Positions 25,501 through 39,600 of a stretch of DNA of 64,000 nt are shown in pieces. Source of the DNA: Quillaja saponaria (Eukaryota; Streptophyta; Magnoliopsida; Fabales; Quillajaceae); the NCBI GenBank assembly GCA_029379385.1, contig CM055611.1:18794062-18858061 (forward strand), written 5' to 3'. Under the pieces are notes generated by a model. That model had not been told where the DNA came from. It did not search any database and saw only the letters and a program-made list of their open reading frames with translations. How positions within the stretch are numbered: the stretch's first letter is position 1; every line of letters starts with the position of its first letter. The position numbers were made by a program, and so were the translations under genes.

Positions 25501-28500
25501 AAAATATCTAATATAAGAAAACTAGTGACCTGCACACACATATGTATGCATTCTGTATATATTTTATAAGATAAGGGTACGGGAGTGAGAAACAAGGAAA
25601 GAGAGTATGCAAGTGAGAGGTTGAGAGAAAGCAAGAGAGTGAGAAGGTGAAAGAGAGTATAAGAATAGGAAAGTAGGAAGTTATTGTTTAGTAGTTATTA
25701 AGTAATTGAATAAATTTTATTTTTAAATAATTTAAATATATTTATATTATATAGTAAAATATCACAAAAGTCTTTTGGTTTTTATAATAGTATTAAATAA
25801 TTGAATATGTTTTCTTTTTTAAATAATATAAATATCTAAATCGACCACAAGGATCGTCTGGTTTTTATAATAGTCTAAGTAAGAGATAAATAAACATCCG
25901 TGGATACACAAGCAACATCTTTAAGTTATCTATTGACGTTTGCTCATCATTAAAAATACAATTACTTATCTTAAGGCAAAATAACCCACACCATAGCCCT
26001 CCAAGCTACCATGATTATTTTTTTTTTTTTACCTCCCCTTCTTTCCCAGCTAAACAAAAAGACCAATAATGGTACCAAACATTATCAACCAACCCAAACC
26101 AACTCTCGCAGAGCTCTAGCATTTGGATAAAGGATAAACAAACGGTCTATTAGTTCATCATTGCTTTTCTACAAATAGATTTAGCTCTTGATAGAGTGAG
26201 TTGAGTGTTTGTAATTCATAAAATAATATTATAGTCTCTATAGTATCAGAGCGCTCAAGCTCTAACGATAACGTTCGAAATTCTAACGAGACTGAATCAC
26301 GTATATCTCTTCAAAGTATTTTAATAAAGACATCTCTTCAAAATTAAGATTGTCAGTAATTAGGAATCGATTTATTGAGAAAATATTGTCCAAACAAAAA
26401 ACACGAGTTTAGAAGGCACGTTAGTTGCCAAACACTTTACAAAGAAAGAAAATATGTTGTTTGATAATTAATTTGATTACAACCGCCCATGAATGTAAAA
26501 GTTTACTTAGAAAATAAGTTCTGGAAATAAATTTATTGAAGTATAAGCAAGTCCAAAATGGATTAACATTGAACATTTTTCGTAATTTTCTACAGTAATT
26601 AATGTAATCTTGTTTATCATGATATCTTTTTTATTTAATCATTAACGGCCTTACTTACTTAGTTTCACTCCATGATACATTTTGATTTCTCAACATCTTT
26701 ATTCCAGTTTTAATTAATTTTCTATAAACCCCATCAAGGAAGCACCGATATTAGTACTTCGATGCAATACAAGTATATGGGTTCGTCATTTTCTTAAAAA
26801 CCATTATAAAGAAACGGTGAGGTATGTTAAGTTAAATAATTAAATTATATATTTTTTATGTATGAGAACAAGCATATAATGATTTACTAATAGAATAAAA
26901 ATCACTAAATACAAATATATATATATATATTACAAAATATATAAATAAAAAAATTAAAAGGTGTATAAATACGTAATTAGAAATTCTATCTTTACATATA
27001 AATTATAAATACGTAATTAATAAAACAACAATGAGGAAAGTTACATATAAATTATTAAATTATCTTTATATAGATATTTCTACTATTATGTCATTAACCT
27101 TTTACAACCTAATAGTTCTGAAGACTAACTTATTTATGTTTTGAAAACAATGGTTCAGAAATATGTTACATATCTGACTCATACTGTAGATTCTTAAAAA
27201 CCATTGTCAAGGAATGGTAAGGTATGTTAAATTAAATAATTAAAAATATATAATATATAAATTATATATTTTTATATATGAGAACAAGACATATAATAAT
27301 TTCCTAATAGAATAAAACTCACTAAATAAAAAAAAAATTACAAAATCCATAAATAAATAAAATTAATAGGTATATAAATACATAATTAGAAATTCAATTC
27401 AAAATAATTCCATCAAAACTAGTTTTTCTGGAATGCAATTCCTTATTTTGTTTCTTAATATATATATATAAGTTTTCTGTAACTATAGTTAATAGCCCAA
27501 TGTATCAAATAAGTTGTATTTGAAAATAAGAAGGAAAAAAAAAATAGTAAATATACAGTACTAAAATAGTACAAGTACCCGGTACGTACCCCGAATACGG
27601 CATGCATTTTGAAGTATCCATGTTTCATAGCCCCCAGTTTGTGCAAAAGAAAGGATCTTTTATTTCCAGGAACAACAATAAGAAAAGTTACATACAAATT
27701 ATTAAATTATATTTATATAGATATTTCTACTATTATGTCATTAACCTTTTACAACCTAATAGTTCAGAAGACTAACTTATTTTATGTTTTGAAAACATTG
27801 GTTCAGAAATATGTGACATATCTGTCTCATACTATAGATTCTTTGCCTTTCTTTCATTTTACTCTCAAGATTGCGTTTTATAATATATATTTGTTGCTGT
27901 TGTTTGAAATATAGAAGTAATAATTTTGAGATCATTTTAATATTGAGAAAGTAATAGATTCCGTATTTGGATATTGACATACTCCTGTTTACTACATAAT
28001 ACTTAGTTTTATAATATTATCAAAGATATTATAGAAGGTACATGTTGAGAAGTTTGATTAATGTAGGTGGTCTGATATAATATTTTATAGAATAGTGTGC
28101 AGTTTCTAATTTTTATTTCACGATTTAGACACAGCACACAATAAAATTAAAATGTCTTTTAAATTTATATATTTATATTATAATGTTTAAAGGTGTCTAA
28201 TCCAGGATACTTATATAGCAGTACCCCGCCTTGTAGTCTTATCTCCATGCCTTATAGTTTTATAGACATTACCGTCACCATCTCCATCGCCAACACCACA
28301 CATTGTACTACTTCCCAATACCAAGTAACCTAGATAAGCTACTTATTCCCCAAAAACCATGTAAATTTCTTTCTTAACTTTAGGTTGCTGGGGAACGGGT
28401 ATGAAGTAAACCTTGTTTACTAGGATAAGCACACTTCTTTCAAGGTTTAATTCCCAATACAAGCCTGTTAGAGGAAGATGATCAAGTGCTCAAATAGTGA

Positions 28501-29392
28501 AGTGAGATTAAGAAGGGCTTAGGGAAACCCAATATATACAATTTTGTAGATCACATTAGGTCAGTCTGATATATCTAGATTAGAATCTAAGTAGATCACT
28601 ATCGGGTATGGTGACCAGAAACTAGATGCAGGCCTATAAACAACTATATTTTCATCAATGAACTAAAAGCATTGATTACATCAAAGTACTTTATCTTATG
28701 AAAGATTCCCAGTACGTCTTAGTCAATACCAAATTTCCGTTAAACAAAGGCAACAAATTAATACAATTATTCCTTCTATATTTCTGCAGTGAGCTTCTTG
28801 TGCTCTCACTCACTCTCTCTCATTACTCTCCCTCCACTAATCCCATCCCTCCCCAAGAAAACTCTTTTTTTGTTGGCTATCTCTTCTGAAGTGAAGATTT
28901 AGAAGAGAATAATAAACAAATAGTAAAGGATTGTATCATCTCCATGATCGGAAAAAGTATGATCAGGTTCTCCTAGTATGTGTGTTTTTGGTGGATTGGG
29001 TAGGAGGGAAGAGAAAACTTTGGGTACTTGACACAAATTAAGGTGTAGAAAAGCACATACATGTGCTCATGATCAGCACTACTAAACAAATTGAAGCCAT
29101 GATGCAAAAAAAAACCATACTTCCCATGAAAAAAGAATGCTAATTGCTAAAACTTAAAGGGGATGAATTCTCTTTTGTTCATGAAAAACAAAAACTTGTA
29201 AAGTTCATACCTTGAACTTGCAAACTCATAAAGCTTCCCTCTTGGAGAAAAGATGATGAGGGCGACCTCAACATCACAAAGGACTGACAGCTCAAAGGCC
29301 TTCTTCAGCAACCCATTACGCCGCTTTGAGAAGGTGACTTGCCTGCTAGTGGCATTCTCTATGCGCTTCATCTGAGTCTTCCCCCTCACCAT
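22532..29392 (-). CDS. SOC1: SOC1/AGL20-type MIKC MADS-box transcription factor
   Basis: Seven coding exons on the minus strand: 29392-29211, 23935-23854, 23585-23524, 23414-23315, 23229-23188, 22991-22950 and 22675-22532. Junctions are GT-AG and in frame, giving 217 aa (Arabidopsis SOC1 has 214 as I recall). Residues 1-60 are a MADS domain with the TM3-clade start [20 protein letters not shown]. The K-box includes [20 protein letters not shown] (110-129), and the C-terminus has the SOC1 motif [11 protein letters not shown] (196-206). SOC1 integrates photoperiod, vernalisation and gibberellin inputs and activates floral identity genes, usually as a dimer with AGL24-like proteins. Just before the ATG the sequence TTGATAG/GTAGAG could be an acceptor of a 5' UTR intron. 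The first coding intron is 5.3 kb and holds duplicated blocks and an LTR-like scar. Confidence 0.96.
26190..26330 (+). mobile_element. possible LTR/primer-binding-site scar in SOC1 intron 1
   Basis: TAGTATCAGAGC at 26241-26252 differs by one base from TGGTATCAGAGC, the initiator-methionine tRNA binding site found just after many plant LTRs. The bases before it are AT-rich, as LTR ends often are. No second LTR or coding part was found. Confidence 0.35.
26791..27843. repeat. A-B-A'-B' segmental duplication in SOC1 intron 1
   Basis: Block A (26791-26986) starts TTCTTAAAAACCATT and recurs as A' (27191-27394). Block B (27025-27196) contains TACTATTATGTCATTAACC and TTTTACAACCTAATAGTTC and recurs as B' (27672-27843). 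B and B' differ at few positions, while A and A' are a little more diverged. B' is separated from A' by about 280 unduplicated bases. Confidence 0.9.
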
Positions 29393-32300
29393 CTCTACCT
29401 ATCAATGACATTTGAAACAACAAAAATGCTCAGAAATTTTAATATTTTCACTGCACAGTTGGAAAGAATGGTGCAAAAAGATGCATGAATTCATAAGGAA
29501 GGAACTCTTCTTTCAAAATAACAATAGGCAAAATTCCCAGACAAATTCTTGACGAGATTGACTGGAAAAAGAAGCCAAATATATGGTAGAGAGTAAGATC
29601 TGAGTCTTTTGAGCAAAACTATGAAAACCCAGAAAAGTAATTCAGATTTAGGGCGATCACCTGTTGTCAATTTTCAAGGAACCAACAAGTTTAAGTAAAC
29701 CCAAGTAAACTCTCGAAATTTATGAAGGAGAACAGGTGAAAGTCAATGGAAGAGTCTCACAAAGTACACAAAATATAGATAAATTTTGATGCAAAAGAGA
29801 CCAAATTGGAGAAAAACAGCAGAAAATCTGAGACTTCTACGTATAAGCAAAGGACCTAAAGACCCATAGACATATATATCACAGAGACCTCTATTGAGAC
29901 AAAAGAACAAATACCTTGAATTCAATTCAAATAGTGCTTCAATAAGCCAAAGAATCAAAGCATAAAAAAGAAATCAAATTCCTTCCAAATAGGCGAAGAA
30001 CCCAGCAATTTTTGAACAAGGAGATACACAAAAGGAAAGGTCCTCAGAAAGACACCCAGCAAGAAAGACCTTTCTTTAGCAAAGATGGGGTAGCTAGCAC
30101 AGGAACAGGCGCAGACTCATATTTCCCAATTGATCTATTTGCTCTCTCTTTATTTTTCCTTGTTTTGGTACACTCTTATCTTTTTTATATTGTTCCTCAA
30201 AACCCCTTGAATAAGAAACAAAAGGGGTAAATAATATACAAATCAAACCTTATCCTTTGCTTGTTTTGGTAAAACTCAGAATAAGGATCCAAAAAAAAGA
30301 AAAGAGAATTTTGATAAAAATGGCAACAAAGAAAAAGAGAAAAGAAAAGTGGCATTCAATATCATGTTACTTTGTTAATAATATCCTTTCATACCAAAAT
30401 GGTGAAAAAAGATGAAAGATAAAAAAGACCAAATGCCGTGTCGTTTTCTGATAGGAAGAGATTTAATAAAATAATAAAAATAGTACAATGTTGGAAACAC
30501 GTCAACATCGTCCGTACAATTACGTACATAGCGAACCAATAAGAAGTCGAAAACGCATAGGTTTGTGATCAATGACGCTTTTGTCAAAAAGCAAACGAGT
30601 GGTCAGAATCAGTATTTTATTGTTCTTCTTTTGCTTCTGTCATCTTATTTTAATCACACACTTGTATTGCTGACGCATTTGAGCTTTCAATGCGCGTGTA
30701 AACTAGAAAAGTTTTTTCTTACTCCCTCTTAATTTGTCTTATCTTTTCGTAATTAATTTTTGACAACATATGTTTTTAGGACCAATTTTGAGGAAGGTAC
30801 ATTCTTTTTTAAAAAGAGGATGTTTGGTAAAGAAATAAAGTTATATAATTTTGGTAAGTTTGAAATTTAAGTAAAACAATAATAAATGAATTTTAAAATT
30901 AAGTTTGGTCGGCAATGTTGTTGTTTTTTTCATTAAAAATTAAAATTATATTAAATTTTTAAATTTCTGAGAACATATATTAATTTTAAAAAAAATTCTT
31001 GACTTTTAAAAATTCATAATTAAAGTTTTTTTTTAATTAAATATAAAAAAAATGACTTATATTTTACATAAACATGAGAATAAATACATTCTCAAATAAT
31101 ATTATTAAATTAAACCTTTTTAAGATATTATAATAAAAAATTTATAAATAGATAAAAATTTAGTCATATATCTTTGATAAATTTTTGTTTCACTTATCAT
31201 ATTTATAATTATTTTACATAAATTTATCTCTTAAATTATATAATTTTGAAAATTTAAGACTGAGTTAAGTAATTTAATTATTTTCATTACCAATATGTTT
31301 TATTGACCCGAGCAAATATCGGGAATTATTTCTTACTCCACGTTAATTTTAGAAATAAAAAAAATAAAGATGGCTTATGGTAAAAAAAAAATTAAGTAAT
31401 TACGCGAGTGAGTAAAGGATCTCCAACATGATTGTGGGAATGTGGGGAAAACTGAATTAAACGATTCTAGTTTAGTGGCAGGGAGATAATGTTTGTAACT
31501 TACAAACACAGCCATTGGATGGCGCAAAAGTTTTTGTCCCCCTTGACCAATCACATTAAGTTTAGAACCCCTTCAATTAATATATTTTTTATTTATTTAT
31601 GATTTGTTGTGCCTCCCAATAGCTGTCATAAAAGTAAACGAAATTTTGATGCCGTTTATGTGCATTGAATTAGGTTTTCAAACTTGCTGGGTTCTGTTCT
31701 ACTTGAGAGCAGCGAATAAATAATGGCAAAAAAAAAAAAAGAGTAAGCAAAGTTAGGTGTTTAGGGACCACAAGGCGTTATGTGCTCACTCTTAATTATT
31801 TCTTGTTTATTTAGTAACTTTCTTTATAGTTCCTTCACATGTAGTGAACTAAGAATTTTACTTTAATTCTAATTTTTCTGTTAGTTGCACGTATTGATAT
31901 TTTCAACTCAAAAGTTAATGCATTGAGAAACAATTATAAAATATTATTTTTAATTATATGGATAAATTATAAAATTTATAATTATTATGTATGTATTATC
32001 TGTAACAATCCAATTATATATGACTATATATTACCATTATAATATCGGTTATTATCACATACAAACTTTGTTACTCATTGACAATTTCATCCATCCACAT
32101 TCAACCACAATCACAAATCACCTTCATCGTCGGCCCTTTAAATATGATACAAACCATAATACAAAATCACCGAAGACGATAACAACTACAGTCAATCACC
32201 ATCAAGACAATTAGAAACAACTAAAAAGAAGGATAATTATCGTCGGGATTCGTTGAAACAAAAATAATTATCATTAAAACTCGTTAGAGACGACCACAAG

Positions 32301-35300
32301 CACCATTAGAAGCTACCCGTAATGATGAAAACCACAATCAAAAGACTTCGAAAACTACATAATATGCATGAAACTGCCAGAGATGATGACAACCACCTCC
32401 AACTTCCGTTGTAATTATTTATGTGTTTCAAACTCATATTATAATTTTAACCAATTCTATTTGTAGAATTAGACTTAAATTTCCAATTCTTCAAACTCAT
32501 GTTTATTGATTTTGTGAATTCAAATCTCTCAAGGAAAAATTTTAGAAAGTAAAATTTTTCAAAAATTTCTTATTCTCGACATAGATAAGTCTTTTAAATA
32601 AAATAATAATAATTAGTCAAACAATATATAAATTAACTCAGACATATCTAAATACTAAATAAAATCAATGGAACGGAGCTAAATATCTTCCTTTCCATTC
32701 TTCTTAAATACATGATGAATAATCAACTCACCTTTTGTATTCTTGTGCTCTAAACTGCAAACACTTTTAACCTACTTAGAGTCGAATTTTAAAGCACTTC
32801 TCTCTTGTACCATTTCCCCGCTACTCTGTCTGCCACTGGCAGAGAGAAGATGAGACAGACCCTCTCAAATCTCAACGGCTGGACCTTAGGAGACTTCAAG
32901 TCTAAAAGAAATAGCCCTACAAAGAGATCAATGTCCTTCATTGAAATACCCATCTTAATAAACTGTGATTTGATATATTGTCATATCTATATGTATATAA
33001 ATAAAAGTGATAGATCTGCAATTAACATCATCTTATCTTTAACATTATCTAATTTAGATTGTCATGTTTGAACACTAGAAAACACAATGTAGTGTCTTGT
33101 ATTATAGCGTCAGCATGTTAGTGCAGCCCGAATTTAGTTAAAGAATTGTTTGGCAGGTTGGACCGGAAAATAGGAGTATAAATAACATTTCACTAAATGC
33201 AATTGCCACAATGTACTGCCTTAACCAATAAAACAAATTTTTTTTTAGATTTAGTAGTTATGTATGTTAAAATTAACTTATTTATATATCAAATAATCAC
33301 TTTTTTTTTGTCTAATCAAAAATATATCATTCACATCGGAGTTATCTCTGTCAAGAAGATTAGAAAAAAATCAATGAATGAAGACTATATTTTTTACTAC
33401 CACATAAATCTTCATAGAATACTATTTTTTTATTACTTACTGGTTATATTATATATATATATGTAAATTTTCAAAATTAAAACAAAAGAATAAATTTGTT
33501 TCTTTTCTTGGTCTATCTCCCTTTTTTAGATCTAAACAGAAAAAAAAGATTATAATGATTTGTTTGAGCTCGTTTTTCCCTCTCCCTCAACCCATTTTAA
33601 TTTTTTCCAAATATGATTTTTTTTCTCTCTCTCTCATCTTCCATTTTCAAGTGAGCTTGATTTTTTGTATTATTGTCTCTATTTTTCTTTTCTTTTTTTA
33701 TGTAAGTAAAACAATTTTTGTTGATGGGATAAGAGTCGGTATGATAATAGAAAAATATAAAAAAATCTGATATTATAATATATATATTGTAAAATATCCT
33801 TATATCGTATATAATATTATTAAATTAGATATACGTATAACAATATTCTTAAATTAAATTTACATATCATGTCATTAATTATACCAGTAACTCAAGAATT
33901 AATTAATTTTTTAAGTGAATCACTGATTTAATTTTTAAAACCTTGTTGCATTCCCTACGGTTTTTCTAGGGTCAGCTCTCTTGATAGTAGATCTTCTTGT
34001 GTTGAGAGGCTATGGATAAAGCATTTGTTCGTGTGATTAGCAAATCAGAGTCGAAGACTTTGTTCACTTGATAAGTAAGATTTTGAGTTTGTCTTAAATT
34101 TGAAAAGTGCCAAAAGGATTCTAAACTTGAAAAACTATCCTTCAACTCATTTTCTTTAGTCCACATCTAAAATCAAGAATCTAATATTTAAAGGATGAGG
34201 AATTTTTTTAATAAATTTTCCATTGCATCAAAAATAACTCTAATATTTGTTTTTAAATCTGCAATCATTTTACAAACCGGCCCTAATTTTTTTCTCCCTC
34301 TTTCTCTTGAAGGTCTTTAAAAAACATTTACCAATGATTGTCGGGGCACCTTTTGGTTGCACCCCATTGTCATCTTCCTGTTTTTTATTTTTTCTTTTGA
34401 ATAAATATACTTTGAACTGATATTTAATGACATATTTGTAGGTTAAGATGTTATTATTATTATTATTATTTTAATTTGATACCTTTATGATAGATCTTGA
34501 GATTTTTTTTATTTTTTTTCATCATAAAATCTTTTGTTTTTTTTTCTTTTTTGAGAGTTTTGGTTTGGTTGAGATCTCCGGCATTAAAAATGACTAGTCA
34601 TAGTGAAGTTCAAGCTATACGTAGCAGTCAAGTTAAAACTTTATTTTTAGTTAGAAGTAAATCTCAAGTTGTAACACTATCTAATCATGGTTCATAATAA
34701 TTATTCTCTTTGTTTGTTTGTTTTTGTTTTTTGGTTAGTGTCATTAGATTTAGGATATTTATAAGATATTTATTAACAAATCCTCCATAAGTCTGCAAAG
34801 TTTCTAGCAATTTATATGTTGCTAAACAACTATCCATGTTTTTGATGGTTTACATTTATATAGTCATTTGTAAAATTGTTTGTTTTCTGACGATTTATGT
34901 GTTAATATTAATTTGTAAAATAGTTCACTTCCTATGTATAGAGCTTGTACTTAAATAATTTATTTAAATCTCGAGTTCTCAAATTCAAACTTCGCAGCTA
35001 AGTTCTAAGCTTGAGCAAAACTTGATCTCATAATATATCTGGAGTTCGAGCTCCAGTTCAAGCTCAATATAGATTTTTTTTTTCTAGCTTTTACTTTAGT
35101 ATTTGGGGGTTTCAACTCGACTTGACTCGTTTCTAACCTTACATGCATATTATTTATTTTTTTAGAAATCAAAACCCTTGCAAGAATAGTGTTGGTGTAA
35201 CAAAAAGTTTTAGGGTATGTTTGGATGCATGGACTTAGAATTGAAAAAATAAATTTCATTATAATTAAAATTAGTTCCAATTATAATTTATGAGTTTGGA

Positions 35301-36670
35301 TCGCATAAAGAATTATAATCAATTGTGTTTCATGTGTCAATGGTGCTTGTCATCATCTCTGGTAGGTCTCAACGGTGGTTGTCATAGTTTTTGTCTGTCT
35401 TGACTATAGTTGTTGCCATTTATTGAAGTCTTAAGATGGTTATCATTATCTTTGAAGAGTTTTATTGTGTTTTTTGTCTTTTTCAGTCGGTTTGATGGTA
35501 GCAGCAATCATCTACAGTGGGTTAATGATGACGGTTGATGACAAGTGGAAAAAGATTGTTGTGGTGATAATAGGTGAAATAGTTTGCCGGTGGGAACATT
35601 TATCGTCTATTGATCCGATCCTGATTGTAACCCAACTCCAAAAATATTTTTCAAGATGATTTTTGGTTCCGTTTTTAAATATTGAGGTTATAGTTATTTT
35701 TTTATTTAACGATGAGGTATATACAACCTTAATTTTAATTCTAATGTTAACCCTAATCGCCCACTTAGCAAGACAAAATATCATGAATGTGGCTTTATCT
35801 TAGGTAAAATAACTTGTTTATGCTTGGTAGGGGCCTTCCGCAGATTATAGGCGAGTGGCAATCAGTCTGAAGCCATGCTAGGTGCCTAACCTAATTAAGC
35901 TGTCTAGCAAAGTAAACCTATGCTTGTACCCCAAGTCCATAGGCCTATTATTATTTGCAAAGTAACCTATGCACAACACAACAACCATTTAGATTGCTTG
36001 AGGTTGAATAAATAAATAGAATCCTATGCTTGTCGTATTATATTCATGAACCCTGTAAAACAGTTGTCCTTCTGATATAAACAAATGAGGATTCTTTGAA
36101 GTGCAATAAAGTTTAAATATAGTATTAATTTGCAATGTGCCCTACATGAATAATTTCATCCATGATTTTCAAACCTTTCCCAGTGCATTGACAAGAAAAA
36201 TCAAGATTTAGGAGTTCAACTGTGATTGAACAGAGATCAAACAAAACAAATTTGTTTTTTTTAAATTAGCAAAAAAAATCTATTTATCTAAAATTTACCT
36301 GGAATGTACAGAGTATGAAATCTCAAGAAAGCAAATATGAATAAATAAATGTCACAAATGCCATTATGGTTGCTGGACTAAAATCAAGATGTTCAATAAA
36401 AGGGAGAATTATCTGTTGATTGTTTCAATACCAAGATTCTCCTGATCATAATAACAGGAGAACTTGATTAGTAAACAAAACACAGTTGAAATAGTATTTT
36501 ACAAGTACTAATCAGGGCAAGCTAAAAATTAAGCCCCAAAGACTATTTTTCTGATGATTTTAGGTTCCTTTCTCCCCTCTATTTTCCGTCAAAAATAAAA
36601 ATCAACAAAAATACATGAAGTTTCTTTCATTAGCTAACTCCTGCAGCTTCAATCCAATCACCTTTTGAGA
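29393..36670. other. AT-rich spacer between SOC1 and LPEAT2
   Basis: Bases 29393-30700 are the probable SOC1 leader and promoter. Bases 30700-36600 have no recognised gene: long AT-rich stretches, simple runs, and two related fragments in opposite orientation (near 32215-32400 and 35335-35480). TAGGGTATGTTTGGATGCAT near 35211 resembles the end of common plant transposons. Bases 36530-36670 are likely the LPEAT2 3' UTR. Confidence 0.55.
29575..29586. promoter_or_regulatory. CArG-like site upstream of SOC1
   Basis: CCAAATATATGG contains the C(A/T)8G form of the MADS-protein target. It lies about 180 bases upstream of the SOC1 start codon, in the presumed leader or its intron. SOC1 is known to be bound by FLC, SVP and itself; binding here is a guess from sequence alone. 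Confidence 0.35.
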
Positions 36671-39600
36671 TCACACTATCTCTTCCAGCATCCCATCACT
36701 ACCTCCTGACAAACCCTTGCCCAGCAAACTAGGTGAGAAGAGTGCTATCAGCAGAGGATTTCTTCTTAGGCATGAAAGGAACTCATCCTTGCTGACTTTC
36801 CCATCATTATCAGCATCATATAACATAAACAGGTTATGCACCTTCCACCAACCAATGTAAAAATTGATTAGCAATCACACCACAATAACAGCTAAATTGT
36901 TTATCTACTTTTGTTTTTCCTTTCTAATCCACCCCCTCATTGGGAAACCATGTAAAGATATCACTTTGTTTGACTAGATTAGTGCATTTACAATCTAAAT
37001 TACTCAGTGTTACCTCATCCTCTTTCCAGTCAGGTATAACAGGTTTGATTGAATCTTGTAACTGGTTAACAAGAAAAATGAAAGGAAATGTGGATAAAAT
37101 CAGAGATATTTCAGCATAAAGAGGAAAGCCAACACAAATAGGAAAGAGCAGTATACTTCTTGTTCAGTAATGAACTCCTTCCCTGTAGCATCACATTCAT
37201 CAAAAGCTAATTCACAGGCTTGCCGGAATAACGGACGCTTCAAGACATGTGCTGATGCAAATAAGAACTGGAAGCAACACAATTATAATACAGCTAATTA
37301 TCACTAGAACAAACACACAGAAAAAAAAAAAAAATTGCAGAAGGCATCTTATATCCAAAAAACAAGAGCAGATGCTACATTGCTCACTGCAGCTATAATC
37401 TTCTAGTCTATAAAGGAGATGGGGAAAATTCTGGGGAATTACCTGTTTGAATGTGATTTTTTCATTCTTCTCCACATCAATGAAAGCAAAAATCTGCAAT
37501 TCAATATAAAACAAGAGATGAGTAAAATAAAGCACGTTACATTGGATTTTAGGTGTTGCGTTGGCCTCATTAACTGGGTTGGGTGAGATGGATATTTAGT
37601 AGTCAAATCTTACAAAGCTAAAGGAAGGGGTAAACATGAAATAACAGAAAATAGCAGAAATGAATTAAGAAAGAAAAAATTTAATTAATTCAACAATCAT
37701 TAATATGACCTTTTGTGAACACCTTGCCTCACTGTCAGAAATCTGACACATTTTCCCATTTATTCTTATACAAATTGAATTATAACATGTAACATAAAAA
37801 TGCAATATTGTGGTCTCTTTCAGAAACATTGTGTGCCATTCACATCTCACAACAAAACAAATGGTCTAATATCAAGAAAGAAATTGATATACAACACAAT
37901 CAATATTCATTCAACTGGTGACGGAATGGATAGAAAAGAAAAATGGGTGAAGGAAGAAAAAAATTAGGACCCCTTTTTCCGCATATGGGGAGGGACCCCA
38001 AGTGACTACTGATGGATGCATAATTCTCACTTTCGAACAACGTTGGACTTATTTCAAAATCATATTTAATAGTAAAATTCTTGTAACAGCTAGATCACAA
38101 AAAAGCAAGAACATATAGCTCCACAGGTTGCATCGTCCCATTTTACCAAGTATGACATGTCACTTAGGAAACTTGCATATATGTAAACTATACTTCTTCG
38201 GATAACTAACCTCTTCAGAAAGAGAGCAAGCCTTTAGTCTCAAACCTCTCAAGAAGTCATGGTATTGAACAAGACCACTGCTAGCAGCATAGAGATTATA
38301 TCAGTATTCCCACCTAGATACATTGTCAAGGTAATACTGTGTATCTCAGATTAGAAGTCATTAGTGGAATAACACAGAAACCCACATATTTGCATTAAAG
38401 GTTTGCCAAAATGGCATCTTGTCCAGTTTAGAGAAAAATGTGATAGTAGTGTGCAACATATCACAAGGAGAAAAAGAAAAACAATGAAAATATAAGGGGG
38501 AGGCTATCACAAGCCTTAAGCTAATAAGTTCCAAGAGACTAGATGGGCCGAAGCAAAACTAAATATAACAGATCCAGCACAAAAGAGCATAGAATGTTAG
38601 AATCCTATATTGACTAACACAAACTGTATAACATCAAGAAGAAAAAATATCTGCAGATTTTATTTCCCCAGCTACCTAAGCAACCAAACTAATTACAACA
38701 ATACCTGGGGTCAGGATTCATTGATAGAAATTTTTCCAGAAACTCTACAGCTACCAGGCTGCTAATATGGAATAACTGAAAGAAAACAGACAAGTTTCAG
38801 AGCTGTTATAAAAGAGCAAACAGGATTTCAATCTCATGTAGAAAATGGAGAAAAGGGGAAAGATCTAAATCTGCAATCTCATAGAAGTATGGCAGACATC
38901 AGAAGAAAACATCAATTATGAGAATTATAAAATTTCAAACAATGGGGAAAATGGCGGATGAATGTTCAAAACATTCAGCAGCAAAATAAAATTTGGACAT
39001 TAAAAATTGAAGTTGACAAATAGGAATGTAAAAGAGATCAGAAAAAGACAAGATTACAGTAAAGAGACATATCAGTTAAAACGTGCTAAAACAGCTTGGC
39101 TGTTTTTTACATGCTTTTAAAAGGCACAAGGTGATAAGGTATATATATACTAATTTATCTTTTAGAATCCAACGTAAAGGAGACATTTTATTGGGAGACT
39201 TATTACAGGGACAAAACAAGACAGAAGGTTCATGTTTGTAAATCTCTATACTATGCAACAAGTGAAAGGATGGTTAATTGTTAGTAAGTAGGCTTGATAT
39301 AGATTGTTTGGTCCATCTCTTTACAGCATAAGCTTTCAGAATTACTGGTGGTTATAGCATAATAGTCCAAAAGAACACTAGTTCAATACTGGATAACCTG
39401 CATTTTTATTTTTTTTTATGATTATTCCAGTATTCTGTCCCTGTAGTAGATCAACTTGCATTTTCAATTTTGTTCAGCCTAGTAGTCCAATTGCAAGTGC
39501 AATGAGGGGGAGTCTTAGCATGTTCAGCTTGGTATACATTGCTGGGCTCATTTTGTTAATAGTTTTGGCTTTTGGGATAACTGTTAATACAAGAGTAGAT

